Shown here: one piece after another, positions 37,042-44,799 of the stretch
Numbering within the stretch: the stretch's first letter is position 1
Layout: the number at the start of each line of letters is the position of its first letter
From: Gammaproteobacteria bacterium UBA2679
GTDB lineage: Bacteria; Pseudomonadota; Gammaproteobacteria; Pseudomonadales; Oleiphilaceae
NCBI GenBank assembly: GCA_002354735.1
Contig: DEMD01000012.1
Span: 62,538-126,537, forward strand
Reading direction: 5' to 3'
Length of the DNA stretch: 64,000 nucleotides
Translations under genes and position numbers: made by a program
The notes under the pieces: generated by a model
The model's input: only the letters and a program-made list of their open reading frames with translations
What the model was told of the DNA's origin: nothing
The model's database searches: none

Positions 37042-37599
37042 TTGCAATTGATCACATCCCTCCCGCTGGAACTTGCTGGCGCTCATTGGCGAAGTGGCCG
37101 CCAGGTTACCAACCGGAGCCGCTTTACCGACGAATTCCGATGGCTACTGGATCGCGGTTCATTAACGGCCCGACTCAAAAGACATGCCGAAAGCTTCCGA
37201 GTGATCAGGCTGGCATCAGAAACCAGAGGCATCTACAGCCACGAACGGCAGATTTTCGCCAGAGCCTGCGGCTTACGCGTCAGCACCGCAATCGTGCGTG
37301 AGGTCATTCTCTGCTGCGATGGCCAGGCGGCGGTTTACGCTCGTACTGTCATACCCTGGAGCAGTCTTTCTGGTAGTAACCGCAGGCTGCTTACCCTGAA
37401 TGAGCGGCCTCTCGCCGATGTATTATTTGATGGCAAAGGTGTCCCGCGAGGATCGATCGAGGTCGCTTTACTGCCCACGACCTTACAGGGGCATGAACAC
37501 TTGCATGCGCGTAGGTCCTTGTTTTTCCCAGATCAGAAACCTATTTTAGTAGCCGAGTTCTTTGCCGGGGATTTCAAATTTTGGAAGTCAAAGGAGTAG
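37042..37599 (+). CDS. ubiC: Chorismate pyruvate-lyase
   Basis: This 185-residue enzyme makes 4-hydroxybenzoate from chorismate, the first step of ubiquinone synthesis. The family residues are Arg in IVREVILCCDG, the RRSLFF block (ARRSLFFPDQKPILVAEFF) and the Glu in AEFF. The start is TTG at 37042, with GGAG 8 nt upstream. It ends 6 bp before ubiA, so the two form an operon. Confidence 0.9.
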   Translation: MQLITSLPLELAGAHWRSGRQVTNRSRFTDEFRWLLDRGSLTARLKRHAESFRVIRLASETRGIYSHERQIFARACGLRVSTAIVREVILCCDGQAAVYARTVIPWSSLSGSNRRLLTLNERPLADVLFDGKGVPRGSIEVALLPTTLQGHEHLHARRSLFFPDQKPILVAEFFAGDFKFWKSKE

Positions 37600-37605
37600 A
37601 CGTCT

Positions 37606-38460
37606 GTGAATCGTGACAAGGCCCTGGCCTTTGTTCAACTCATGCGCCTGGACAAGCCGGTAGGGATACTGCTGCTGCTCTGGCCCACCCTCACCGCGCT
37701 GTGGCTGGCAGGTGACGGGGAGCCGGCTTTTGCCAACGTATTGATCTTCACCACAGGCGTCGTGCTGATGCGCTCGGCGGGCTGTGTCATCAACGACTTT
37801 GCTGACCGCAATATCGACGGTCATGTTGCCCGCACAACCGAGCGGCCGCTGGCCACCGGCCGCATCAACAGCTATGAAGCGTGGGCCTGCTTCCTCGCGC
37901 TGATCGCCCTGGCCTTTCTGCTCGTGCTGCTGACCAACCCGGCCACGATAAAGTTGGCGTTCGGTGCACTCGGCGTCGCAATGCTCTACCCATTCATGAA
38001 ACGGTATACCCACTTTCCCCAGGTCGTCCTGGGTATCGCGTTTTCTTTCGGAATTCCCATGGCTTTCACGGCGGAAGGCCATGCAGTGGGCGACACAGCG
38101 ATATGGCTGATGCTAGCGAACATTATCTGGACAGTGGCCTACGATACTGAATACGCGATGGTCGACAGGAACGACGATGTCCGCATCGGGGTGAAATCGA
38201 CAGCTGTACTGTTCGCTGAAGCCGACAAGATGATCATCGCCGCATTGCAGGCCTTCTGCGTGCTGGTATGGATTATCATCGGCGTCATCAACGACCTTGG
38301 CATGGGCTACTTCCTGAGCGTCGTGGTCGCTGCCACACTGTTCGTATACCAGCAGCACCTGATTCGCTACCGTGCCCGCGACATGTGCCTCAAGGCCTTC
38401 AAGAACAATAACTTTGTAGGACTGGCTGTATTTGTCGGCACACTTGTCGCACTGAGCTGA
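37606..38460 (+). CDS. ubiA: 4-hydroxybenzoate octaprenyltransferase
   Basis: This 284-residue integral membrane enzyme joins 4-hydroxybenzoate to the polyprenyl chain in the second step of ubiquinone synthesis. It has about eight or nine membrane helices. Both Asp-rich motifs are intact: NDFADRNID and YDTEYAMVDRNDD. The start is GTG at 37606 with AAGGAG upstream. It is coupled to ubiC and sits just before phoB. Confidence 0.96.
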   Translation: MNRDKALAFVQLMRLDKPVGILLLLWPTLTALWLAGDGEPAFANVLIFTTGVVLMRSAGCVINDFADRNIDGHVARTTERPLATGRINSYEAWACFLALIALAFLLVLLTNPATIKLAFGALGVAMLYPFMKRYTHFPQVVLGIAFSFGIPMAFTAEGHAVGDTAIWLMLANIIWTVAYDTEYAMVDRNDDVRIGVKSTAVLFAEADKMIIAALQAFCVLVWIIIGVINDLGMGYFLSVVVAATLFVYQQHLIRYRARDMCLKAFKNNNFVGLAVFVGTLVALS

Positions 38461-38503
38461 TCGAGTGAATGAATTACGCCGTTTTACCCGGCCAGGAGCG
38501 GAT

Positions 38504-38537
38504 TTGTCATTAAAGTGTCATACTTCCTCGCTGTAAT
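38504..38537 (+). promoter_or_regulatory. PHO box and -10 of the phoB promoter
   Basis: Two TGTCAT repeats 11 bp apart form a PHO box (38504-38521, TTGTCAT-TAAA-GTGTCAT), matching 14 of 18 positions of the consensus. A -10 TGTAAT (38532-38537) begins 10 bp after the box, so the box replaces the -35 element as in known PhoB-activated promoters. PhoB should activate its own operon. Confidence 0.85.
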
Positions 38538-38570
38538 GGACCCAGCTGCTTTGCCTGACTGGAGCGTGGA

Positions 38571-39263
38571 ATGCCAAACAAGACTGTTTTGATTGTGGAC
38601 GACGAGCCCGCAATCCGAGAAATGATTGCCGTTGCCCTGGAAATGGCCGATTACGGATACTGGGAAGCCGGCGACGCCACTGAAGCTCATGCCATCATCG
38701 TCGATCACCGGCCAGACATCATATTGCTGGACTGGATGCTTCCGGGCACCAGCGGCATAGAATTTGCCCGCCGGCTCAAGCGAGACGGTAACACTGCAGA
38801 TATTCCCCTGATCATCCTCACTGCAAAAACCGAAGAGGACAACAAGGTTCAGGGGCTCGAAGTTGGCGCAGATGATTATATTACCAAACCCTTTTCACCC
38901 CGCGAGCTGGTAGCCCGTCTCAAGGCGGTACTGAGAAGGACGGTAGTGGCCGGTATGGAAACACCTATCGAGATCAACGATCTCAAACTCGATCCTGTGT
39001 GCCATCGTGTCACTATCAACGATCAGGCCGTCGCGATGGGCCCTACAGAATACAAGCTTCTGCAGTTCTTCATGACCCATCAGGAGCGGGTCTATACCCG
39101 TGGCCAGCTGCTGGATCAGGTATGGGGCGGCAATGTCTATGTCGAAGAGCGAACGGTCGATGTGCACATTCGACGGCTTCGCAAAGCACTGGAACCCAAT
39201 CATTATTCGTTGATCCAGACCGTGCGCGGGACTGGCTATCGTTTTTCGACCAAGGCTGCATGA
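38571..39263 (+). CDS. phoB: Phosphate regulon response regulator PhoB
   Basis: This 230-residue response regulator has a receiver domain (phospho-acceptor Asp in [10 protein letters not shown], acidic pair in IVDDEPAI, Lys in TKPF) and a winged-helix DNA-binding domain of the OmpR type ([33 protein letters not shown] in parts). TGGAGCG precedes the ATG. It has its own PHO box and forms an operon with phoR. It should activate pstS and probably other PHO-box promoters in this window. Confidence 0.97.
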   Translation: MPNKTVLIVDDEPAIREMIAVALEMADYGYWEAGDATEAHAIIVDHRPDIILLDWMLPGTSGIEFARRLKRDGNTADIPLIILTAKTEEDNKVQGLEVGADDYITKPFSPRELVARLKAVLRRTVVAGMETPIEINDLKLDPVCHRVTINDQAVAMGPTEYKLLQFFMTHQERVYTRGQLLDQVWGGNVYVEERTVDVHIRRLRKALEPNHYSLIQTVRGTGYRFSTKAA

Positions 39264-39292
39264 TGCCAGCGGCCGCGATGTGTAGGTGACTA

Positions 39293-40606
39293 TTGAGAAT
39301 CACTGAGCTGTTCGTCAGGCCGCTTCTAGTACTGTTCCTTGTCATATTGCCCATAGGCCTGCTCAGCGGGCAGCTGTTCCCGTTGATATTCGCGGCCTTG
39401 CTGCTGTATCTGCTGTGGACCCTGCGGCAGATTTATCGCCTGGCAAACTGGCTGCAACATCCAGGTGTTGCCGAGCCTCCCGAAAGCCATGGCCTATGGG
39501 GTAGGATCTTCGATTCCATCCATCGCCTTCAGACCGAGCACGCCAATTCCAAGGCGCGCCTGCAGGCCCTGCTTGACCGGATTCAGCAGTCGACCAATGC
39601 CTTGAAAGACGGTGTAATCCTCACCAACAGTGATGGCGTGATGGACTGGTGGAACAGCTCGGCAGCAGACATGCTCGGCTTGCGAAAACCCAACGACACG
39701 GGCCAGACCATTCACTATCTGGTCCGGGAGCCAGGCTTCAAGAATTATTTCTTTTCAAAGGCCTACGACGAGCCTCTGTTGCTGAAGGCCCCAAAGAAGC
39801 CTCAGATGCAATTGAAGGTTCACATCACCCTGTTCGGAGAGGATGACAGGCTGATCGTAATCCAGGATGTTACACAGCTGAAGCAGCTCGAAAGCGTACG
39901 CCAGGTCTTCATCTCCAACGTCTCGCACGAACTGCGGACGCCGCTGACAGTGATCAGCGGCTATCTCGAGACACTCATCGACACCGGTGCTGACCTCGCA
40001 CCGCGACGTCAGCGGGCGCTGTCCCAGATGCAAGCGCAGGCGCGTCGCATGGAGGCACTGGTTACCGACCTACTGTTGCTGTCGAAGATCGAGAACGAAG
40101 GCAGCGAAATTCGCCAGCTACCAGTGAATGTGCATGACCTGCTCATGCGCATCGTAGATTCCGCAAAGGTCGTAGCCGGCGACAAGGTGCTGAAGATCAG
40201 TACGTCGGTTGAGAGCGAAGCCAGGCTGTATGGTAACGAAACCCAGCTCCATAGCGCCTTTTCGAACCTGGTGCTCAACGCGGTTAAATACACTCCGGAT
40301 GGAAAGTCGATAGATATCCGCTGGCATACCACCAGACGCCACGCCATCCTCAGCGTAACGGACACCGGCATCGGCGTCGACAGCATCCATATTCCGCGCC
40401 TGACCGAGCGCTTCTACCGCGCCGATCCTTCGCGCCATACCGGCACTGGCGGTACGGGCCTCGGCCTGGCTATCGTCAAACATGTCCTGCTGAACCATGA
40501 CGCCAAGCTTGAAATCAGCAGCCGTCCTGGCGAGGGGAGTTGCTTTGCCTGTGTATTCCCGCTAGCGCGCACCATCGCGCCTGAAGTCGCGCTCAAGGGG
40601 CTCTAG
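39293..40606 (+). CDS. phoR: Phosphate regulon sensor kinase PhoR
   Basis: This 437-residue membrane sensor kinase has N-terminal membrane helices (about 10-50), a PAS domain (about 95-190), a HisKA domain with phospho-His in FISNVSHELRTPLT, and an ATP-binding domain (DTGIGVD, GTGLGLAIVKH). It phosphorylates PhoB when phosphate is low. The start is TTG at 39293 with AGGTG upstream, 29 bp after phoB. Its stop shares the palindrome CTAG (40603-40606) with the convergent cysZ stop. Confidence 0.96.
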   Translation: MRITELFVRPLLVLFLVILPIGLLSGQLFPLIFAALLLYLLWTLRQIYRLANWLQHPGVAEPPESHGLWGRIFDSIHRLQTEHANSKARLQALLDRIQQSTNALKDGVILTNSDGVMDWWNSSAADMLGLRKPNDTGQTIHYLVREPGFKNYFFSKAYDEPLLLKAPKKPQMQLKVHITLFGEDDRLIVIQDVTQLKQLESVRQVFISNVSHELRTPLTVISGYLETLIDTGADLAPRRQRALSQMQAQARRMEALVTDLLLLSKIENEGSEIRQLPVNVHDLLMRIVDSAKVVAGDKVLKISTSVESEARLYGNETQLHSAFSNLVLNAVKYTPDGKSIDIRWHTTRRHAILSVTDTGIGVDSIHIPRLTERFYRADPSRHTGTGGTGLGLAIVKHVLLNHDAKLEISSRPGEGSCFACVFPLARTIAPEVALKGL

Positions 40607-41400
40607 CGTGGGGTCACCGGAGTAGTATCTGAAACATCGGCTATCGACTGGCTGTCCAGCCAGAAGAGCACACCGCCAGCGACAGCGGCCGGCAGGATGA
40701 AAAGATTCAGAACCGGGACATAGGTCCCGGCAAGTGCAGTAGCACCAAACCCGTAGCTGGTCATGCGTGCGCTCTTCAATACTCGAAGCACGCGTGAAAA
40801 CGGCAGGCCATTCTGGTCCACGGCGTAGTCCACCATTTCCACAGCCAGCATCCACATCGAGAAGCCGAGCCAAAGTACCGGTGCAATCGTATTGACACCC
40901 GGAATGAACGACAGGATTAGCAACACCAGCGCCCTCGGCAGGTAATACAGCATCTTTCGACCCTCTCGAGCCAAGGCCAGCGGCAGAATCTTGAGCAGCT
41001 GACCTGCCGAACCCGGCTGTGCTACCGCTGTGCCAGCCATACCACTTCTGGCCCTTCGCTCCTGCTGCTCAACACGTTCTGCGAGAACCGCATAGAAGGG
41101 CGCCCCAACCAGAGTTGCCACCAGCACGAAGGTCTGAGAGTACACCAGCAACAGGAGCAGGCTGAAAACGAGCCACAGGAGCCATTCCAGAAAGAGCAGC
41201 CATTCAGGTACAAAGCTCAGGAGCCAATCAAAGAAGAGATCGGTATAGCGTATTGCGGCATAGGTCAGTGCCATGAACACGATGAGGTTGAGGAAGATGG
41301 GCAGCCAGACATACAGCCGCAATCCTGGGCGACGAATAATTCTGAAGCCGCTAGCGATGTAGCTGGCGCCGTTGGAAAATGAAGACTTCAAATTGATCAT
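40603..41400 (-). CDS. cysZ: CysZ-type sulfate permease / EI24 membrane protein
   Basis: This 265-residue protein starts MINLKSSFSNGASYIASGFR, typical of CysZ, and has about four or five membrane regions. CysZ imports sulfate for cysteine synthesis in Escherichia coli. The longer frame to 41910 is not supported: the ATG at 41400 gives the family's normal start. It is divergent from the VanZ-like gene, 30 bp away, and convergent with phoR, with a 4-bp overlap. Confidence 0.9.
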   Translation of the reverse strand: MINLKSSFSNGASYIASGFRIIRRPGLRLYVWLPIFLNLIVFMALTYAAIRYTDLFFDWLLSFVPEWLLFLEWLLWLVFSLLLLLVYSQTFVLVATLVGAPFYAVLAERVEQQERRARSGMAGTAVAQPGSAGQLLKILPLALAREGRKMLYYLPRALVLLILSFIPGVNTIAPVLWLGFSMWMLAVEMVDYAVDQNGLPFSRVLRVLKSARMTSYGFGATALAGTYVPVLNLFILPAAVAGGVLFWLDSQSIADVSDTTPVTPR

Positions 41401-41430
41401 TCCTATCTGTTTTGCAGGGCGCGTCCGATC

Positions 41431-41829
41431 ATGGCGACACCCGAGGAGCATTGGTTGCACATCATAGACAGACTGAGTGCGCTGGGCCAGAAGCGCGCCA
41501 CTCGTGTGATTTATTATCTCGCACTTATCGTAGTCCTCGGAATGGCACTCATGCCTCAGGCTGGCGAGCCGGGATTTCCACAAGCCGACAAGGTGATGCA
41601 TTTTCTCTTGTTTGCACTCCTCGCTATGGGCGGTCGGTTGACCCACCAGCGCACCCCGGCACCCTACCTGGTAGCAGGATTGCTCTGCTACGGCGGCGTA
41701 ATGGAGCTGATGCAGGGCATGACCAGCTGGCGAACGGCTAGCGGTGGCGATCTGCTGGCAGATGGTCTTGGCATACTTGCAGGTCTGGCCGCAGCAAGGC
41801 TGCGAAATACTCGCGGGCAAAAGCTGTAA
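41431..41829 (+). CDS. VanZ-like membrane protein
   Basis: This 132-residue protein has about three or four membrane helices and the VanZ-type pattern DKVMHFLLFALLAMGG and GGVMELMQGMTSWRTASGGDLLADGLGILAG, i.e. a D-K-xxH-F segment and a conserved E-xxQ-x6-R-xxx-x-x-D segment. The function of this branch is unknown. Its last codons and stop (TAA 41827-41829) lie within the GacA-type operator, so the operator was not free to evolve apart from this gene. Confidence 0.85.
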   Translation: MATPEEHWLHIIDRLSALGQKRATRVIYYLALIVVLGMALMPQAGEPGFPQADKVMHFLLFALLAMGGRLTHQRTPAPYLVAGLLCYGGVMELMQGMTSWRTASGGDLLADGLGILAGLAAARLRNTRGQKL

Positions 41830-41842
41830 GAGATCTCTTACA
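41825..41842. promoter_or_regulatory. GacA/UvrY upstream activating sequence of an Rsm/Csr sRNA gene
   Basis: TGTAAG-AGATCT-CTTACA is a perfect match to the GacA box TGTAAG-N6-CTTACA, and the palindrome extends to 22 bp (41823-41844). It lies about 180 bp upstream of the predicted sRNA start, in line with the distant placement of this site in Pseudomonas rsm genes. It also covers the end of the VanZ-like gene. Confidence 0.85.
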
Positions 41843-41981
41843 GCAGCGTAGGTCCTGACTGAAAAATTACCCTGTTTGGGTGATCTGCAAAGGACCAGAA
41901 ACATACGCATCTATTTGTTTTATATGGACATTCAATGACGCACCGCTTTTTCGGCCGAATTTTTCGTGAAAAGCATAAGAT

Positions 41982-42016
41982 TTGTCGCAAAAATGTCATC
42001 GCATTTGGCGTAATAT
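41982..42016 (+). promoter_or_regulatory. Promoter of the sRNA: PHO-box-like element and -10
   Basis: A -10 TAATAT at 42011-42016 fits a transcript start near 42022. The -35 region instead carries TTGTCGC-AAAA-ATGTCAT (41982-41999), a PHO-box-like pair of TGTC repeats 11 bp apart with 13 of 18 consensus matches. It ends 11 bp before the -10; the phoB and pstS boxes end 10 bp before theirs. No better -35 is present. The -10 is firm enough; PhoB control is a hypothesis. Confidence 0.6.
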
Positions 42017-42021
42017 GTTTC

Positions 42022-42188
42022 TTGTCAGGACGACAGGGAATATGGAAGAGCCAGGATGGTTGCCCCGCAAGGTGTTTCACCACGCGCACTCGATGAGAGT
42101 ATGCAAATGGATAGCGGGGGGAGGCAAGGATCAGGGATGTGCGCTTGAGGGAATGACTTCTGAGGGGATGCCAGTGGCATCCCCTTTT
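42022..42188 (+). ncRNA. CsrB/RsmX/Y/Z-family CsrA/RsmA-sequestering sRNA
   Basis: This segment of about 167 nt has nine GGA motifs (starting at 42028, 42037, 42044, 42054, 42109, 42120, 42128, 42135 and 42150), plus one inside the terminator stem. Several sit in or beside hairpin loops: AGGAC closed by TGTC/GACA at 42023-42035, GGA closed by AGCCA/TGGTT at 42049-42061, and two in a GCA/TGC-closed loop at 42124-42142. A long-range stem CCCCGC/GCGGGG (42063-42068 with 42114-42119) holds two GGA-free hairpins inside. It ends in an intrinsic terminator and has a GacA box upstream and a -10 at the right place. Such RNAs bind CsrA/RsmA and relieve its translational repression. No csrA gene is in the window. 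The two ends are inferred, not mapped. Confidence 0.8.
42164..42188 (+). terminator. Intrinsic terminator of the sRNA
   Basis: GGGGATGCC-AGT-GGCATCCCC is a perfect 9-bp stem with a 3-nt loop followed by TTTT. No protein gene ends near it on this strand (the last stop is 335 bp upstream), so it must end an untranslated transcript. Confidence 0.9.
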
Positions 42189-42303
42189 CCGTTGTGCCTG
42201 AAATTCAGGCTCGTAAGCAAATAATATATTTTGTTTGAATTCATTACGTTTTTTGTAAACAGCGTCTATATTGTCTCATGACCTCAAGTATTACTGGGAC
42301 ATC

Positions 42304-43128
42304 ATGGACAATATTCAGCCACACCTCGATCACGCCATCGAACTTGCGATAGCCTATATCCCTCAGCTTCTCCTGGCCCTTCTGACACTGATCATCGGCC
42401 TCTGGATCATCAACCATATTCTCGGTCTGTTCAGGGCGCGCCTGGCCAAACGCTTCGATCCAACCCTAAGCCAGTTTGTGCTATCGCTCGGCTCAGTCGT
42501 GCTGAAGGCACTGCTGCTAGTGAGCGTTGCTTCGATGATAGGCATCGCAACGACCTCCTTCATTGCCGTGCTTGGTGCAGTCGGTCTCGCTATTGGCCTG
42601 GCTTTGCAGGGGAACCTGTCCAATTTTGCCAGTGGCGTTATCATTCTGATATTCAAACCCTTTCGGGTTGGTGACGTAATCGAGGGCGCGGGACACAGCG
42701 GCGTCGTCAAAGAGATCCAGATATTTACCACTGTGATGACGACCTTCGATAACCGCCGCGTCATCATTCCGAACTCTTCACTTGTGACCGACCCTATCGT
42801 CAATATCAATGTCGAGCCGACGCGCCGGGTCGATTTCAAGTTTGGCATCAGCTACGACGACGACATCACGCTCACCAAGCAGCAGCTCAATGCCCTGATC
42901 GACAAGGACGAACGCATCCTGAAGGATCCGGCTCCGCTCGTCGTGCTTTCGGAACTCGGAGACAGTTCAGTCAATTTTACGGTTCGGGTCTGGGTAAACA
43001 CGCCGGACTACTGGGGCGTCTACTTCGCCATGATGGAAAACGTAAAGCGAACATTCGATGCAATGGATATCAGCATCCCGTATCCGCAAAGAGATGTTCA
43101 CATATACCAAAAGCAGCCTGCGGCTTAA
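42304..43128 (+). CDS. Small-conductance mechanosensitive channel, MscS family
   Basis: This 274-residue channel has N-terminal membrane helices and the pore-lining TM3 of glycine/alanine pattern (AVLGAVGLAIGLALQGNLSNFASGVIILIFKPF), then the beta domain (VGDVIEGAGHSGVVKEIQIFTTVM) and the C-terminal alpha/beta domain. It releases solutes under hypo-osmotic stress. I chose ATG at 42304 with GGGAC upstream; a TTG at 42271 is in frame. It starts 116 bp after the sRNA terminator. Confidence 0.94.
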   Translation: MDNIQPHLDHAIELAIAYIPQLLLALLTLIIGLWIINHILGLFRARLAKRFDPTLSQFVLSLGSVVLKALLLVSVASMIGIATTSFIAVLGAVGLAIGLALQGNLSNFASGVIILIFKPFRVGDVIEGAGHSGVVKEIQIFTTVMTTFDNRRVIIPNSSLVTDPIVNINVEPTRRVDFKFGISYDDDITLTKQQLNALIDKDERILKDPAPLVVLSELGDSSVNFTVRVWVNTPDYWGVYFAMMENVKRTFDAMDISIPYPQRDVHIYQKQPAA

Positions 43129-43209
43129 AGCTGGCTGCTGGCAATACAGCTCGCCCGCGCTAACGTAAAGCTGCAATACATTAGAAAATCAACAAAAAAG
43201 GATCTCGCC

Positions 43210-44511
43210 ATGATCATACGCCTGAAGACTGCAGCAACCGCAGTCGCCCTATCCACCTGTATTGCGTCGCTAGCGCCAGCCATTCAGGCACGCGACTCAG
43301 ATGTCGGTGCCTACCTTACTGGGCAAGTTGGTTATCACTGGTTCGACAACGAGCTGAACCTTGAGAACCGCCCTGAGTATGGCCTCGGCTTCGGCTACAA
43401 CTTCAGCAACACCTGGGCACTCGAATTCGTTGGCAGTGCTATGGATACAGGCCGCGACGACAGAAGCGAGGACATCGACCGCAATCAGTTGCGACTCGAC
43501 GCGCTCTATACGTTTAGTGGCGACTATGTCATGAAGCCCTACCTCGTAGTCGGTGCCGGTCATCAGGCGTATCAGATCAAGAACGCTGATAATGAACATG
43601 AAACCATGTACAACGCCGGGGTGGGCATCAAACATGAAATTGATGATTTCACCGATTTGAGAATGGATGCACGCTCGATTTACACGGAGCGCACCGAGTC
43701 AATGAACGCAGCGGTCACACTGTCGCTGAATTATCTTTTCGGCGCCAAGTCGCGTGCAATGCAGGATAGCGATGGCGACGGCGTGATAGACACCGATGAT
43801 GAATGCGCCAATACCCCAGCGGGGACCGAAGTCGACGAAGTAGGCTGTGAGGTGATTGGAGACGATGACAACGATGGCGTAGCCAATGATGTCGACGAGT
43901 GCCCCAACACTGAAGAAGGCGCTGAAGTCGACGAAACAGGTTGCGCGGTCACCGAAGATAGCGACAACGGCGGCGTAAAGGATGAGGACGACGAATGCCC
44001 CAACACACCAGAAGGCGCAAAGGTCGATGACAAGGGCTGCCCACTCGACCAGGACAAAGATGGTGTGGCTGATGGTAAGGACGAGTGTCCTGACACCGCT
44101 GAAGGCGCAAAGGTTGACGAAGCAGGCTGCCGGATCTTCGCGGTCGAAGGTGTAGAAACCAAACTGAGAGTCACCTTCCCGCTCAACTCAGCCATTCTAC
44201 CCGATGCCGATCTGCCTGAAATCGAGGCACTCGCTGAGTTCCTGAAGCGTTATCCGGAAGCCAAGGTCACCATCGAAGGCCACTCGGACAGCACGGGTGA
44301 AGCTGATTATAACCAGAAACTGTCCGAGCGCCGCGCCAAAGCTGTACGTGATCGTGTCGTCCAGGAATACGGCATCTCACCTTCCCGCGTCACGTCAGTA
44401 GGCTATGGCGAAGCACGGCCCATGGCTGACAACAGCACCAATGCTGGTCGAGCGGCCAACCGCAGGGTCGTCGTAACTGCCCAAGGCAGCATACAGAAAG
44501 AGGTGGAATAA
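43210..44511 (+). CDS. OmpA-family porin with thrombospondin type 3 repeats
   Basis: This 433-residue outer-membrane protein has a signal peptide (about 1-27), an OmpA-type beta-barrel (about 32-175), four Ca-binding TSP3 repeats of about 30 residues (DSDGDGVIDTDDEC type, each ending x-V-D-x-x-G-C), and a C-terminal OmpA peptidoglycan-binding domain (EGHSDSTGEADYNQKLSERRAKAV). In the third repeat the Ca ligand Asp is Gly (DSDNGGVKDEDDEC), which may weaken binding there. AAGGA precedes the ATG. A strong terminator follows. Confidence 0.93.
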   Translation: MIIRLKTAATAVALSTCIASLAPAIQARDSDVGAYLTGQVGYHWFDNELNLENRPEYGLGFGYNFSNTWALEFVGSAMDTGRDDRSEDIDRNQLRLDALYTFSGDYVMKPYLVVGAGHQAYQIKNADNEHETMYNAGVGIKHEIDDFTDLRMDARSIYTERTESMNAAVTLSLNYLFGAKSRAMQDSDGDGVIDTDDECANTPAGTEVDEVGCEVIGDDDNDGVANDVDECPNTEEGAEVDETGCAVTEDSDNGGVKDEDDECPNTPEGAKVDDKGCPLDQDKDGVADGKDECPDTAEGAKVDEAGCRIFAVEGVETKLRVTFPLNSAILPDADLPEIEALAEFLKRYPEAKVTIEGHSDSTGEADYNQKLSERRAKAVRDRVVQEYGISPSRVTSVGYGEARPMADNSTNAGRAANRRVVVTAQGSIQKEVE

Positions 44512-44539
44512 CCCGCCGCGCTACGGGCGCGACGTCAAG

Positions 44540-44564
44540 AGGGCCGCATTGCGGCCCTTTTTTT
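44540..44564 (+). terminator. Intrinsic terminator of the OmpA/TSP3 gene
   Basis: GGGCCGC-ATT-GCGGCCC is followed by seven T residues, starting 29 bp after the stop codon. Canonical. Confidence 0.95.
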
Positions 44565-44659
44565 GTTCCGCTTAGGACTACTGCGGAGGCACCTTACGCC
44601 GAAAGGTCGAGAGACAGATCACCTTCCAAATGTGAAAATGCGTAAGGATTTGTCCATAA

Positions 44660-44689
44660 TTGTACGTTTTGCGCACAATCAGGTAGAAT
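44660..44689 (+). promoter_or_regulatory. Sigma-70-like promoter of the esterase gene
   Basis: TTGTAC (44660-44665) and TAGAAT (44684-44689) are separated by 18 bp. The leader to the ATG at 44800 would be about 105 nt. The stretch from the terminator at 44564 to 44800 holds no other feature I can support. Confidence 0.45.
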
Positions 44690-44799
44690 CCCGTCACCTG
44701 GGCAGGACTCCAGGGGCGCAAGTGTGCTCTGAACAGCGACGTTCGGCACGTAGTGGGGTCATAAGCCTCTCCACCACACCCAGGATACATACTGAAGTC

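Noticed and set aside
41982..42224. 80-codon open frame across the sRNA locus
   Set aside because: It starts inside the PHO-box-like promoter element, crosses the intrinsic terminator and has no protein-like composition or ribosome site. The sRNA explains the segment better.
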